Origin: Campylobacteraceae bacterium
GTDB taxonomy: Bacteria; Campylobacterota; Campylobacteria; Campylobacterales; Sulfurovaceae
Reading direction: 5' to 3'
Length of the DNA stretch: 7,198 nucleotides
Assembly: GCA_027083895.1 (NCBI GenBank)
Contig: JALWMN010000050.1
Location: 1 to 7,198, forward strand
Numbering within the stretch: position 1 is the stretch's first letter; every line of letters starts with the position of its first letter. The position numbers were made by a program, and so were the translations under genes. Positions 1-5,943 of this stretch are shown piece by piece. The notes beneath the pieces were generated by a model that made no database searches, was not told the DNA's origin, and worked only from the letters and a program-made list of their open reading frames with translations.

Positions 1-1187
1 GACACTGTAAGATAGTATGCTACATCACTATCTTTAGAACCACTATTTAATGCCTCTTGTAGATATTTTGCTGCCATTTTGTAATTTTTTTGACCATAAT
101 AGCTATACCCTAGATACTTTTTGACAGCAATATTAGAATCGTTTTTTTGTAAAGAGTCTAAAAGATCTATTGTAGCTAATTCATACTCTTCTTGATCGTA
201 GTAGTAGATACCTCTTAAAAAGAGGGCATAACTATTTTGGTAATCATAAGTTAAAATTGTTTGTACATCTTTAAACATTAAATTATATTTTTTCAAAAAG
301 TAGTAGGTGTATGCCCTTTGAAGTAATGCATCTAAATCTAATGGGTATCTTTTTATAACTAAATTAAAATCTTTTAAAGCCTTTTTGTACTCTTTTATAC
401 TCTTGTAAATTATCCCTCTAAAATAGTAATAGTGTGTATAATCAGATAGTTTTAATGCTCTATTTATAAACTTTAATCCCTTTTTAGTATCTTGTTTTTG
501 CCTAAAATAGAAATCTGCTTTTGCAAACTCTAAATAGCCATCTAGCTTTTTTAAAAGAGGGTTTCTTTGAGAGTGAGCTTTAGCATCTTTTAATAGAGAT
601 TTAATTTTTTCAAAAGTTCCGCCCCATTTTATGAGAGAAAATTGTAGATAAGTTTTTCGTATTATATAAGAGTTTGCAAACTTCTCTAACCCTATTTTAT
701 ATATTTCATCTCTCTTTTTGTAGTTCGATAGTAGTGTATAGGTAGCTATTAAGTTTGCGTATGTAAGTGATATTGTATTATCTATTTTTAGAGATTGTAA
801 CAACTCCTCTTTTGCCTTTTTCTCAAGCTTTCGCATCTTATCGAATTTATATTGTGGAGTATCTTTTGCCCACTTATATCCTCTAGCATCAAAGCCTTTG
901 TAAAGGTAATACTCTCCTAAAAGTAGATGAGAAAATGGTGATGTTGGCTTTGTCTTTGCATACTCTTTTATATTAGTTTCTAGATTCTTATCGAGTGTTA
1001 ATATATGATATGCTTCTGCAAGTTTAACCTCTTTAGATGGGTCGTTTAAAATCTCTTTATGTATACCTTGTAATAAAGAGTCTATTTTTGTATAATTTTT
1101 ATTAGCTAAAAGAGTGTGCCAATTTATTACTTTTTCATCCGCTATAGCAGTAGAAATGAGAATTATAAATGCTAGAATAGTTTTCAT
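1..1187 (-). CDS. Secreted TPR / DUF4034-like protein, partial (C-terminus beyond left edge)
   Basis: The reading frame opens at the ATG on the complement of 1185-1187 and runs 395 codons to the left edge without a stop, so the C-terminus is missing. An AAAGG Shine-Dalgarno (complement of 1194-1198) lies 6 bases before the ATG. Residues 1-16 form a short Sec signal peptide ending in STAIA-D, so the product should be exported. Residues about 25-215 are helical and resemble DUF4034-type proteins as I remember them: an FDARGYKWA segment near 99-107, a helical 'KAKEELLQSLKID' stretch near 124-136, and a KWGG motif near 187-190. From about 235 onward TPR-like helix pairs take over (for example YKKALKDF at 267, YELATIDLLDSL at 335, YKMAAKYLQEAL at 369). 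It is probably a periplasmic scaffold for protein contacts; no catalytic motif is visible. It is transcribed away from the rluD-ftsEX operon, so functional linkage is not implied. The reading frame is certain; the DUF4034 match is from memory. Confidence 0.85.
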   Translation of the reverse strand, partial: MKTILAFIILISTAIADEKVINWHTLLANKNYTKIDSLLQGIHKEILNDPSKEVKLAEAYHILTLDKNLETNIKEYAKTKPTSPFSHLLLGEYYLYKGFDARGYKWAKDTPQYKFDKMRKLEKKAKEELLQSLKIDNTISLTYANLIATYTLLSNYKKRDEIYKIGLEKFANSYIIRKTYLQFSLIKWGGTFEKIKSLLKDAKAHSQRNPLLKKLDGYLEFAKADFYFRQKQDTKKGLKFINRALKLSDYTHYYYFRGIIYKSIKEYKKALKDFNLVIKRYPLDLDALLQRAYTYYFLKKYNLMFKDVQTILTYDYQNSYALFLRGIYYYDQEEYELATIDLLDSLQKNDSNIAVKKYLGYSYYGQKNYKMAAKYLQEALNSGSKDSDVAYYLTV

Positions 1188-1221
1188 ATATAACCTTTAA
1201 TACCAAAATATGGAACTATTA

Positions 1222-1230
1222 ATTATATCA
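1222..1230 (-). promoter_or_regulatory. Extended -10 promoter for the TPR gene
   Basis: On the minus strand the sequence reads TGATATAAT, a perfect extended -10 element (TGn plus TATAAT). Initiation would fall near 1214-1216, giving a leader of about 28 bases that contains the AAAGG Shine-Dalgarno before the start at 1187. No TTGACA-like -35 is visible about 17 bases upstream; the region is T-rich instead, as is common for sigma-70 promoters in Campylobacterota. Confidence 0.7.
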
Positions 1231-1326
1231 AATCTTTGAATTAAAGTTAGATAAAATTTCAAAAAAAATAAAGAGTATAAATGGTTTTAGTGTTAAACTC
1301 AAAATTTACTTTAGAGATTAACAACC

Positions 1327-1361
1327 TTTTATAAATCATTTGCTCTAGGGCATTTATAAAA
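1327..1361. repeat. Perfect 10-bp inverted repeat, 15-base loop
   Basis: TTTTATAAAT (1327-1336) and ATTTATAAAA (1352-1361) are exact reverse complements. The 15-base loop contains GCTCTAGGGC. The stem is entirely A/T, so it is a weak hairpin, and neither strand has an adjacent U-run that would make it an intrinsic terminator. Confidence 0.6.
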
Positions 1362-1389
1362 TACATCAATTAACCTACTAGTTAAGCAC

Positions 1390-1425
1390 GCAACTGTTGG
1401 GAACCCACACTTGCACAGTTTTTGC
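1390..1425. repeat. Bulged hairpin with inner TGGGAACCCA palindrome
   Basis: AACTGT (1392-1397) pairs with ACAGTT (1415-1420). The stem can be extended by GC (1390-1391) to GC (1424-1425) across a three-T bulge. Inside lies TGGGAACCCA (1398-1407), a perfect 10-bp palindrome that can form a short TGG/CCA stem with a GAAC loop. TTTGCAAA (1421-1428), an 8-bp palindrome, overlaps the right edge. This is the GC-richest part of the intergenic region. Confidence 0.45.
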
Positions 1426-1435
1426 AAACACCCTA

Positions 1436-1450
1436 AACAAAGTATTTGTT
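1436..1450. repeat. 6-bp inverted repeat, 3-base loop
   Basis: AACAAA (1436-1441) and TTTGTT (1445-1450) are exact complements around GTA. On the plus strand the hairpin is followed by AAATATTTTC, not a clean T-run. Read on the minus strand it precedes TAGGGTGTTTGC. It is not a convincing terminator in either direction. Confidence 0.35.
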
Positions 1451-1468
1451 AAATATTTTCTAATTCTA

Positions 1469-1498
1469 TTGCAAGATTTTGGTTAAAATTTGCAAGAT
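1469..1498. repeat. Direct repeat TTGCAAGAT x2, 21 bp apart
   Basis: TTGCAAGAT occurs exactly at 1469-1477 and again at 1490-1498. The starts are 21 bases apart, about two helical turns, so both would face the same side of the DNA. Further TTGCA cores lie at 1411 and 1422, 11 bases apart. The arrangement resembles tandem binding sites for a regulator, but no regulator is known and AT-rich spacers produce short repeats by chance. Confidence 0.4.
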
Positions 1499-1542
1499 CT
1501 AAAAAAGTATAAAATTTATTGAAAAATTTAGGTATATGATCA

Positions 1543-1581
1543 GTTTGAGAAATTAAGAAAGTTCTATCTTAATCTCTAAAC
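1543..1581. repeat. Imperfect 14-bp inverted repeat
   Basis: ATTAAGA (1552-1558) pairs with TCTTAAT (1567-1573), AGA (1548-1550) with TCT (1575-1577), and GTTT (1543-1546) with AAAC (1578-1581). One internal A/C mismatch and one bulged G interrupt the stem; the loop is 8 bases. There is no adjoining T-run on either strand, so it is unlikely to be a terminator. Confidence 0.4.
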
Positions 1582-1609
1582 AGTAAAAAAATGGAACTGT
1601 ACTTCATAT

Positions 1610-1632
1610 ATTCTCACTTTTATCAAGAGAAT
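1610..1632. repeat. 6-bp inverted repeat ATTCTC / GAGAAT
   Basis: ATTCTC (1610-1615) and GAGAAT (1627-1632) are exact complements around an 11-base loop, extendable by one T-G pair. It lies about 50 bases before the proposed operon promoter and could be an operator half-site pair or chance. Confidence 0.25.
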
Positions 1633-1679
1633 GAGCAATTATTCTTAAGATTAAATAACTCTACCTATATTTTTTAATA

Positions 1680-1711
1680 TATAATTAATCGCTTTTATGT
1701 TATTGTATAGT
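1680..1711 (+). promoter_or_regulatory. Candidate promoter(s) of the rluD-ftsEX operon
   Basis: Two -10 candidates sit in the AT-rich tract before rluD. A perfect TATAAT at 1680-1685 would start transcription near 1692. A near-consensus TATAGT at 1706-1711 would start near 1718, leaving a leader of about 15 bases that still contains the GGAG Shine-Dalgarno of the GTG at 1733. Neither has a recognisable -35, which is common in Campylobacterota. All following plus-strand genes overlap, so this is probably the main promoter for the whole unit. Confidence 0.5.
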
Positions 1712-1722
1712 ATCTAATTAGT

Positions 1723-1726
1723 GGAG
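1723..1726 (+). promoter_or_regulatory. Ribosome binding site that decides the rluD start
   Basis: GGAG at 1723-1726 is followed by a 6-base spacer and then GTG at 1733. The GTG at 1721 lies inside this site and has no purine-rich sequence in front of it, so 1733 is the better start. Confidence 0.65.
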
Positions 1727-1732
1727 TTGTGT

Positions 1733-2695
1733 GTGGAGAGTTCTCAGTTTATCGCTGAAAGTGCTGGTAGATTGGATAAGGTACTCTCTAGTGCACTTGG
1801 TGTAAGTAGAAACCAGGTAGAGAAGCTTATTAAAGATGGTTTTGTGGCAGTAGATGGGAAGCAAATACTTAAGCCCTCTTTTAAAGTAGCTTCTGGGATG
1901 CTGGTTACGTATGAGATACAAGAGGCAAAGCCAAAAAGTTTTGAAGATATTGATTTAGCTATTGAAGTGCTCTATGAAGATGATGATATTATGGTTATCA
2001 ATAAGCCAGCTGGCTTGGTGGTGCATCCGGCACCTTCTGTTAAAGAGCCAACGCTTGTTGATTGGTTGCGTAAACAAAATATTCGCCTCTCTACAATTAG
2101 TGGAGAGGAGCGAAATGGGATTGTGCATCGATTAGATAAAGAGACAAGTGGTGCTCTTTTGGTTGCTAAGAGTGATTTTGCTCATGCTCAACTAAGTAAG
2201 CAGTTACAAGATAGGAGCATGGGACGATACTACTTGGCAGTTATTAACTATCCTCTTAAAGAGGATATGATTGTAGATAAGCCAATTGCTCGAAACCCTA
2301 AAAATAGGCTAAAGATGGCAATTGTAGAGGGTGGCAGAGAGGCAAAAACTCTCTTTGTTAAAATTGCTCAAAGCAAGGTAGAGAGCGAGTTGATTGCTTG
2401 TAAGCTCTTTAGTGGCAGGACGCATCAGATTCGGGTGCACTTAGGTACTCTTGGGCGCCATATTGTTGGCGATAAGCTCTATGGCCCTAGCAAAGAGAGC
2501 TATAAGCATAGAATGTTTTTGCACGCTTATTTGCTCTATTTTATTCATCCGCGTAGTGGCAAGAGAGTTGAGGTGCGAGCACCTCTATTTGATGATATGA
2601 GAGAGTATATAGAGAAGAATTTTGAAAAAGGTAGTGCATATGTTTCGTTTAATTGTGAGAGAATCGAAGAGTTATTTAAAGATATTGCTTCTTAA
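1733..2695 (+). CDS. rluD: RluD-like 23S rRNA pseudouridine synthase
   Basis: The product (320 residues from GTG 1733) belongs to the RluA/RluD family, which isomerises uridine to pseudouridine in RNA. RluD itself modifies the helix 69 loop of 23S rRNA. An S4 RNA-binding domain occupies about residues 10-65 (GRLDKVLSSALG, then VEKLIKDGFVAVDGK). The catalytic domain has YEDDDIMVINKPAGLVVHP near 81-99, the GIVHRLDKETSGALLVAKS motif near 129-147 with the catalytic Asp at 135, DKPIARNPKNRLKMA near 182-196 (the equivalent segment in E. coli RluD is similar), and GRTHQIRVHL near 228-237. RluD is favoured over RluC by that middle segment, but the target uridines cannot be read from the sequence. GTG 1721 is an alternative start (324 residues). 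The last 18 codons overlap the start of the next gene and lie beyond the usual conserved end of the family. Confidence 0.93.
   Translation: MESSQFIAESAGRLDKVLSSALGVSRNQVEKLIKDGFVAVDGKQILKPSFKVASGMLVTYEIQEAKPKSFEDIDLAIEVLYEDDDIMVINKPAGLVVHPAPSVKEPTLVDWLRKQNIRLSTISGEERNGIVHRLDKETSGALLVAKSDFAHAQLSKQLQDRSMGRYYLAVINYPLKEDMIVDKPIARNPKNRLKMAIVEGGREAKTLFVKIAQSKVESELIACKLFSGRTHQIRVHLGTLGRHIVGDKLYGPSKESYKHRMFLHAYLLYFIHPRSGKRVEVRAPLFDDMREYIEKNFEKGSAYVSFNCERIEELFKDIAS
2625..2631 (+). promoter_or_regulatory. Ribosome binding site inside rluD that sets the FN3 gene start
   Basis: AAAAAGG (2625-2631) is followed 8 bases later by ATG at 2640. Upstream in-frame TTG (2622) and GTG (2634) are poorer choices: the former has no site before it and the latter is only 2 bases from the AAAAAGG. 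Confidence 0.6.
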
Positions 2696-3317
2696 TATTT
2701 TATTGCTAAGTTCATTAGAGGCATTTTTTACAGATATCTCTTTGCCAAAGGTAACGGGAGTTAAGAGTGTAGCCGATAGAAATAGTATTGGTTTGGAGTG
2801 GAAGCCACTCTTTCGCTATACCAATATTCAAGGAGTAAATATCTATAGAGCAAAGGCAGTACCCGGTGCGAAGCAGGTGTATACCAAAATTGCAACGATT
2901 TCAAATCGCTTTGCAACACACTATGTTGATACTAATATTGAACCAAATACAAACTACTTTTATACATTTACAACCTATAGTGGTTTAAATGAGTCACTCT
3001 ATGGAGATGTAGTACCAGTAAAGAGTGCTAAACCATATAAGCAGGTTCGTTTGGTCTCAGCTGAGGTAGTGGGTGACCATACTGTAAAGATATTATGGGT
3101 ACCTAGCAGTGAGCCAACTATTTATGAGTATGTTATTGAGCGAAAAAAAGATGGTGGGAAGTGGCACTATCTTAAGAGTATTAAAGGAAGACTCTATCCT
3201 GAATATATCGATTTAACAGTCGTAAAGGGGCATAGTTATAGCTATAGAGTATTTGCAAGGGACGCTATGGGTATGACTTCGTATGTTGGAAATATCTTAA
3301 CAGTAAAGGTAAGGTAG
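2640..3317 (+). CDS. Exported protein with two fibronectin type III domains
   Basis: The 225-residue product begins with a positively charged stretch and a hydrophobic core at about residues 12-30 (YLKILLLNILLLSS), which is a signal peptide or membrane anchor. No lipobox Cys is present, so it is not a lipoprotein. Two beta-sandwich repeats follow. Domain 1 (about 35-129) starts LPKVTGVKSV, with a core Trp at 54 and the late YFYTFTTYS strand. Domain 2 (about 136-225) starts VRLVSAEVVG, with a Trp at 153 and SYSYRVFARDAMG. This spacing of Trp and Tyr is typical of fibronectin III folds, which bind proteins or carbohydrate and have no catalysis. The gene overlaps rluD by 56 bases in another frame, and its TAG shares one base with the GTG of trmB. 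Position just upstream of trmB-ftsEX, as I recall for H. pylori HP0746, suggests a cell-envelope role; the function is unknown. A start at TTG 2622 would add 6 residues. Confidence 0.85.
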   Translation: MFRLIVRESKSYLKILLLNILLLSSLEAFFTDISLPKVTGVKSVADRNSIGLEWKPLFRYTNIQGVNIYRAKAVPGAKQVYTKIATISNRFATHYVDTNIEPNTNYFYTFTTYSGLNESLYGDVVPVKSAKPYKQVRLVSAEVVGDHTVKILWVPSSEPTIYEYVIERKKDGGKWHYLKSIKGRLYPEYIDLTVVKGHSYSYRVFARDAMGMTSYVGNILTVKVR

Positions 3318-4471
3318 TGCCACACTTAAAAGTAAAACCATTTTCACTTGAGAGTATAGAGAGGATAACTCCATCATTATCACTCTATAAAGCTACTGAG
3401 GGTGGGAGTGATATGGTTCTTTTTGATAGTGATAAAGAGAAGATATGTCTTGATATTATAAAAAGAGAGAAGGAGTACTTAGTAAAGCCCAATAAAATTA
3501 CTAGAGGAGCTGATAGTCAGAGTTTAAAAGAGATTTTAGATAGATTTGCAAAAATATGTAACTTAGAGGTATTGCATTCGAACATTCAGATGAAAAGATC
3601 TAAACCAAAGATTGCCCATAAGTATCTAAAGAGTATTGAAGAGTTTTATGATTTTAGAAGTGATTATAAAAAGATAAAACTTGAAATTGGTTTTGGTAGT
3701 GGTCGACATCTACTCTATCGTGCCAAAGAGGAGAGAGAGACTCTTTTTATAGGGGTCGAGATACACTCTCCATCGATTGAACAACTCTTGAAACAGATAA
3801 CTCTACAAGGTATAGAGAATATTTTAGTAGTTAATTACGATGCAAGACTCCTATTGGAGATGCTGCAATCTAATTCTCTTGAGATGATATATGTACATTT
3901 TCCTGTACCTTGGGATAAGAAACCACACCGTAGAGTAATTAGCAAAGCATTTGTTGAGCAAGCACTCCGTACACTTAAAAAGGGTGGTATCTTGGAGCTT
4001 CGAACCGATAGTGAAAATTACTACCGTTATGCCTTAGAGGTCTTTAGTTCTCCTAAACGTGCAAGTTTTAAGGTAGAGAAGAATAGGGAGATTGAAATTA
4101 TAAGCAAATATGAGGCGAGATGGAGACGGATGAATAAAGATATCTATACGCTTTCTTTGCAATCTTTAGAGGAGTCGCCAGAGAAAAAGTTGGAACTTAA
4201 TTTTGATTTTGATACAATCTTACTTGAGAATAAGAAGCTTCCCAAAGAGAGTATTGTAAAGAGGGACTACTTTGTTCATTTTGGAAAGGTTTATAAGAAG
4301 AGCAGCGGTTATGGCTATGCTATAGAGTGCTCATTTGGGAGCTTTAGCATGCCAGAGAAGAAGATGATTATAGTTGAAAAAGAGGGAGCTTTTTACCTTC
4401 CAAGTAGGCCGGTAAAGAGTAGAGTTAATCAGGAAGCACATAATTTAATTAAAGAGGTGTTCAATGGCTAG
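3317..4471 (+). CDS. trmB: tRNA (guanine-N7-)-methyltransferase TrmB, extended Campylobacterota form
   Basis: TrmB uses S-adenosylmethionine to make m7G at position 46 of tRNA. The Rossmann methyltransferase core spans about residues 118-283. The SAM-binding loop is LEIGFGSGRHLLYRA (122-136), the acidic end of strand 2 is GVEIHSPSIEQLLKQ (146-160), the family signature region reads YVHFPVPWDKKPHRRVI (192-208), and RTDSENYYRYALEVF follows at 229-243. The protein has 384 residues, against roughly 220-250 for most bacterial TrmB. The extra length is an N-terminal region of about 115 residues and a C-terminal region of about 100, both expected for the Campylobacterota version. In most bacteria the signature is FPDPW; here Val replaces the Asp. 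The start is GTG 3317, preceded by TAAAGG with a 7-base spacer. The end overlaps ftsE by 8 bases, implying translational coupling. Confidence 0.92.
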   Translation: MPHLKVKPFSLESIERITPSLSLYKATEGGSDMVLFDSDKEKICLDIIKREKEYLVKPNKITRGADSQSLKEILDRFAKICNLEVLHSNIQMKRSKPKIAHKYLKSIEEFYDFRSDYKKIKLEIGFGSGRHLLYRAKEERETLFIGVEIHSPSIEQLLKQITLQGIENILVVNYDARLLLEMLQSNSLEMIYVHFPVPWDKKPHRRVISKAFVEQALRTLKKGGILELRTDSENYYRYALEVFSSPKRASFKVEKNREIEIISKYEARWRRMNKDIYTLSLQSLEESPEKKLELNFDFDTILLENKKLPKESIVKRDYFVHFGKVYKKSSGYGYAIECSFGSFSMPEKKMIIVEKEGAFYLPSRPVKSRVNQEAHNLIKEVFNG

Positions 4472-5138
4472 TGTAATAACAGCACAAAATTTAACGTTGG
4501 CGTATGAGAAGGGGAAAAATATCATTATTAATGATGCTACTTTTACAATAGAGCAAGGGGAGTTTGTATTTATCACTGGACCTAGTGGTAGTGGGAAGTC
4601 GACGCTCTTAAAATCATTTTATGGGCAGATAAAGCCCTATAAAGGAACACTCAATGTGGGTGGCTTTGATATGAAGAAGATTAAAAAGGCACAACTTTTG
4701 CAACTTCGAAGAAATCTTGGGATTGTTTTTCAAGATTATAAGTTAATAAATGAGTGGACGGTAGAGAAGAATGTTGTATTGCCTCTTATTATTACTGGTT
4801 ATAGCTTAGATGTCCAAAAGGTACAAGCAGAGAAGCTTCTTTCACATGTGAAATTAGCAGACCAAGCACATAAGTATCCACTTGAGCTTAGTGGTGGGGA
4901 GCAGCAAAGAGTTGGTGTTGCTAGAGCATTATCGAAAAATCCTTTTATGATACTTGCTGATGAGCCTACAGGAAACCTTGATGAGTTCTCTTCTGGAGTT
5001 GTATGGGATCTTTTGGAGAATGCGTGCGATCAACTCAATGCAACGGTATTGGTTGTAACGCATAAAATACCGACGATATTTAATATACCATATCGCCACT
5101 TTATAATTGAGAATGGAGGCGTCCATGAAGTTCATTAA
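4464..5138 (+). CDS. ftsE: Cell division ATP-binding protein FtsE
   Basis: FtsE is the cytoplasmic ATPase of the FtsEX complex. It drives FtsX, which in turn activates septal peptidoglycan hydrolases through a periplasmic partner. All ABC ATPase motifs are present and intact in the 224 residues: Walker A GPSGSGKST (39-47), Q-loop VFQDYKL (88-94), signature LSGGEQQRV (142-150), Walker B with catalytic Glu ILADEPTGNLD (163-173) and switch His in VVTH (197-200). The length is normal for FtsE, which lacks the extensions of LolD or MacB. The identity rests on these motifs plus the adjacent ftsX. ATG 4464 is preceded by AAAGAGG with 6 bases between. The gene starts inside the last codons of trmB and its own end overlaps ftsX by 14 bases. 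Confidence 0.95.
   Translation: MASVITAQNLTLAYEKGKNIIINDATFTIEQGEFVFITGPSGSGKSTLLKSFYGQIKPYKGTLNVGGFDMKKIKKAQLLQLRRNLGIVFQDYKLINEWTVEKNVVLPLIITGYSLDVQKVQAEKLLSHVKLADQAHKYPLELSGGEQQRVGVARALSKNPFMILADEPTGNLDEFSSGVVWDLLENACDQLNATVLVVTHKIPTIFNIPYRHFIIENGGVHEVH
5115..5119 (+). promoter_or_regulatory. Ribosome binding site that decides the ftsX start
   Basis: GGAGG at 5115-5119 stands 5 bases before ATG 5125. Earlier in-frame TTG 5107 and ATG 5113 precede or overlap this site, so the start at 5125 is preferred. Confidence 0.75.
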
Positions 5139-5943
5139 AGAGCACCTCATGTTTATGTTGCCACTGATGGCGATGCTTATTGGAATTGAGTTTATACTCA
5201 TCTTTAATAGAGTTACAACTAGTTATGAAAAGAAGTTGAAAAATGAATATGCAATTTTGGTTGTAAGTAAACGACAACTTACAACACCAATGCTTCGAGC
5301 TATTAATGAGAAGATTGATAGTGTTGAACCGATGGATAGAGAGTCGATTGCAAAAGAGGTAACTGCTGGAATGCAAGATAGTGCAATGGTAGCAATTATG
5401 AAGGATCTTCCATACTTTTTTAGAGTACACTTAACAAGTTATCTTTCGTTAGATGAGCTAAAAGAGATTAAGCAGCAACTTAGTAGTGTAGATGGAATTT
5501 TAAATGTAGAGATTTTTGGAGAAAACTACCATGCAAAACATACAATGTTTAAACTTGTAAAGATGATTTTAAATGTGTTTATTGTGATGCTTTTTGTTGT
5601 AAGTCTATTATTAGTGATTAAGCAGATGGAAGTGTGGCAATTAGCACACAAAGAGCGAATGGCTATTATGGAGATTTTTGGTGCTCCAATGATGTTACGA
5701 AGTGGGATTCTTTTTAAAATAGCCTTTATCGATGCAATTATTGCTACTCTGTTAAATGTATTTATCTTTATTTATATTAAAAATAGTTGGGCAAGTCGTA
5801 CAGATATAACATTTATTAAAGAGAATCAAGATCTTTTATTAAACTTTTCAGACTTTTTAATCCTTTTTGTAACAGCTTTGGTTATTGTTGCAGTTTCTGT
5901 ATTTACTGTAGCTATAAGAAGTAGTGAGGTTCCAGAGGGATGA
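5125..5943 (+). CDS. ftsX: Cell division protein FtsX
   Basis: FtsX is the membrane subunit of FtsEX. The 272 residues show the expected topology: a very short cytoplasmic start, helix 1 at about 8-28 (LMFMLPLMAMLIGIEFIL), a periplasmic loop of about 114 residues (29-142), helix 2 at 143-165, a cytoplasmic segment with MAIMEIFGAPMMLRSG (179-194, the conserved region before helix 3), helix 3 at about 197-217, a small outer loop, and helix 4 at about 242-265. The large first loop is where the family binds the EnvC-type coiled-coil activator, encoded next. The protein is shorter than E. coli FtsX (about 350), mainly because it lacks an N-terminal cytoplasmic extension. Its ATG lies within ftsE, and its TGA forms an ATGA overlap with the downstream gene, so the three are probably co-translated. 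Confidence 0.93.
   Translation: MKFIKEHLMFMLPLMAMLIGIEFILIFNRVTTSYEKKLKNEYAILVVSKRQLTTPMLRAINEKIDSVEPMDRESIAKEVTAGMQDSAMVAIMKDLPYFFRVHLTSYLSLDELKEIKQQLSSVDGILNVEIFGENYHAKHTMFKLVKMILNVFIVMLFVVSLLLVIKQMEVWQLAHKERMAIMEIFGAPMMLRSGILFKIAFIDAIIATLLNVFIFIYIKNSWASRTDITFIKENQDLLLNFSDFLILFVTALVIVAVSVFTVAIRSSEVPEG

Larger units (their letters stand above)
1188..1720. other. Divergent intergenic region, 533 bases
   Basis: This spacer separates a leftward and a rightward gene, so it should carry both promoters and needs no terminator. The ends hold the promoters described separately. The centre is not explained by them: inverted repeats at 1327-1361, 1390-1425, 1436-1450, 1543-1581 and 1610-1632, a 60-base stretch at 1381-1440 with about 45% GC in an otherwise very AT-rich spacer, and direct repeats at 1469-1498. 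I found no convincing protein gene, tRNA or transposase remnant. Two tiny frames exist (17 codons from 1281; 28 codons from 1591), but neither has a good ribosome binding site plus supporting evidence. A small structured RNA or a multi-site operator region would be compatible with what is seen. Confidence 0.6.

Noticed and set aside
1281..1334. 17-codon frame with an AAAGAG-like site upstream, as a possible leader peptide
   Set aside because: It ends inside the 1327-1361 inverted repeat, which has no T-run, so there is no attenuator structure. It is also hundreds of bases from the next gene.
1316..1387. Possible integron attC site: GATTAAC (1316-1322) and GTTAAGC (1381-1387) bounding an inverted repeat
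   Set aside because: GTTAAGC fits the GTTRRRY core, but GATTAAC breaks the RYYYAAC rule at position 2. The spacing of the inner stem is strongly asymmetric, and there is no cassette array or integrase in the window.
1389..1403. On the minus strand TTCCCAACAGTTGCG looks like a segment of E. coli lacZ-alpha / cloning vector
   Set aside because: Only about 15 bases agree (from memory) and both flanks differ at once, so this is chance and not vector sequence.
1436..1460. Hairpin followed by T-containing sequence as an intrinsic terminator
   Set aside because: The stem is six AT-rich pairs and the following sequence is AAATATTTTC, not a continuous T-run. No upstream gene on that strand needs a terminator.
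1591..1677. 28-codon frame starting ATG GAA CTG and ending TAA before the operon promoter
   Set aside because: There is no Shine-Dalgarno (only A's precede the ATG), no promoter of its own and no recognisable motif. A frame this short is expected by chance.
1718..1921. Minus-strand 67-codon frame opposite the start of rluD
   Set aside because: It is antisense to the conserved S4 domain, has no motif, and its composition is that of a reversed coding strand.
4929..5430. Minus-strand open frames opposite ftsE/ftsX
   Set aside because: They lie opposite two well-supported genes, show no domain or ribosome binding site, and are explained as antisense shadows.
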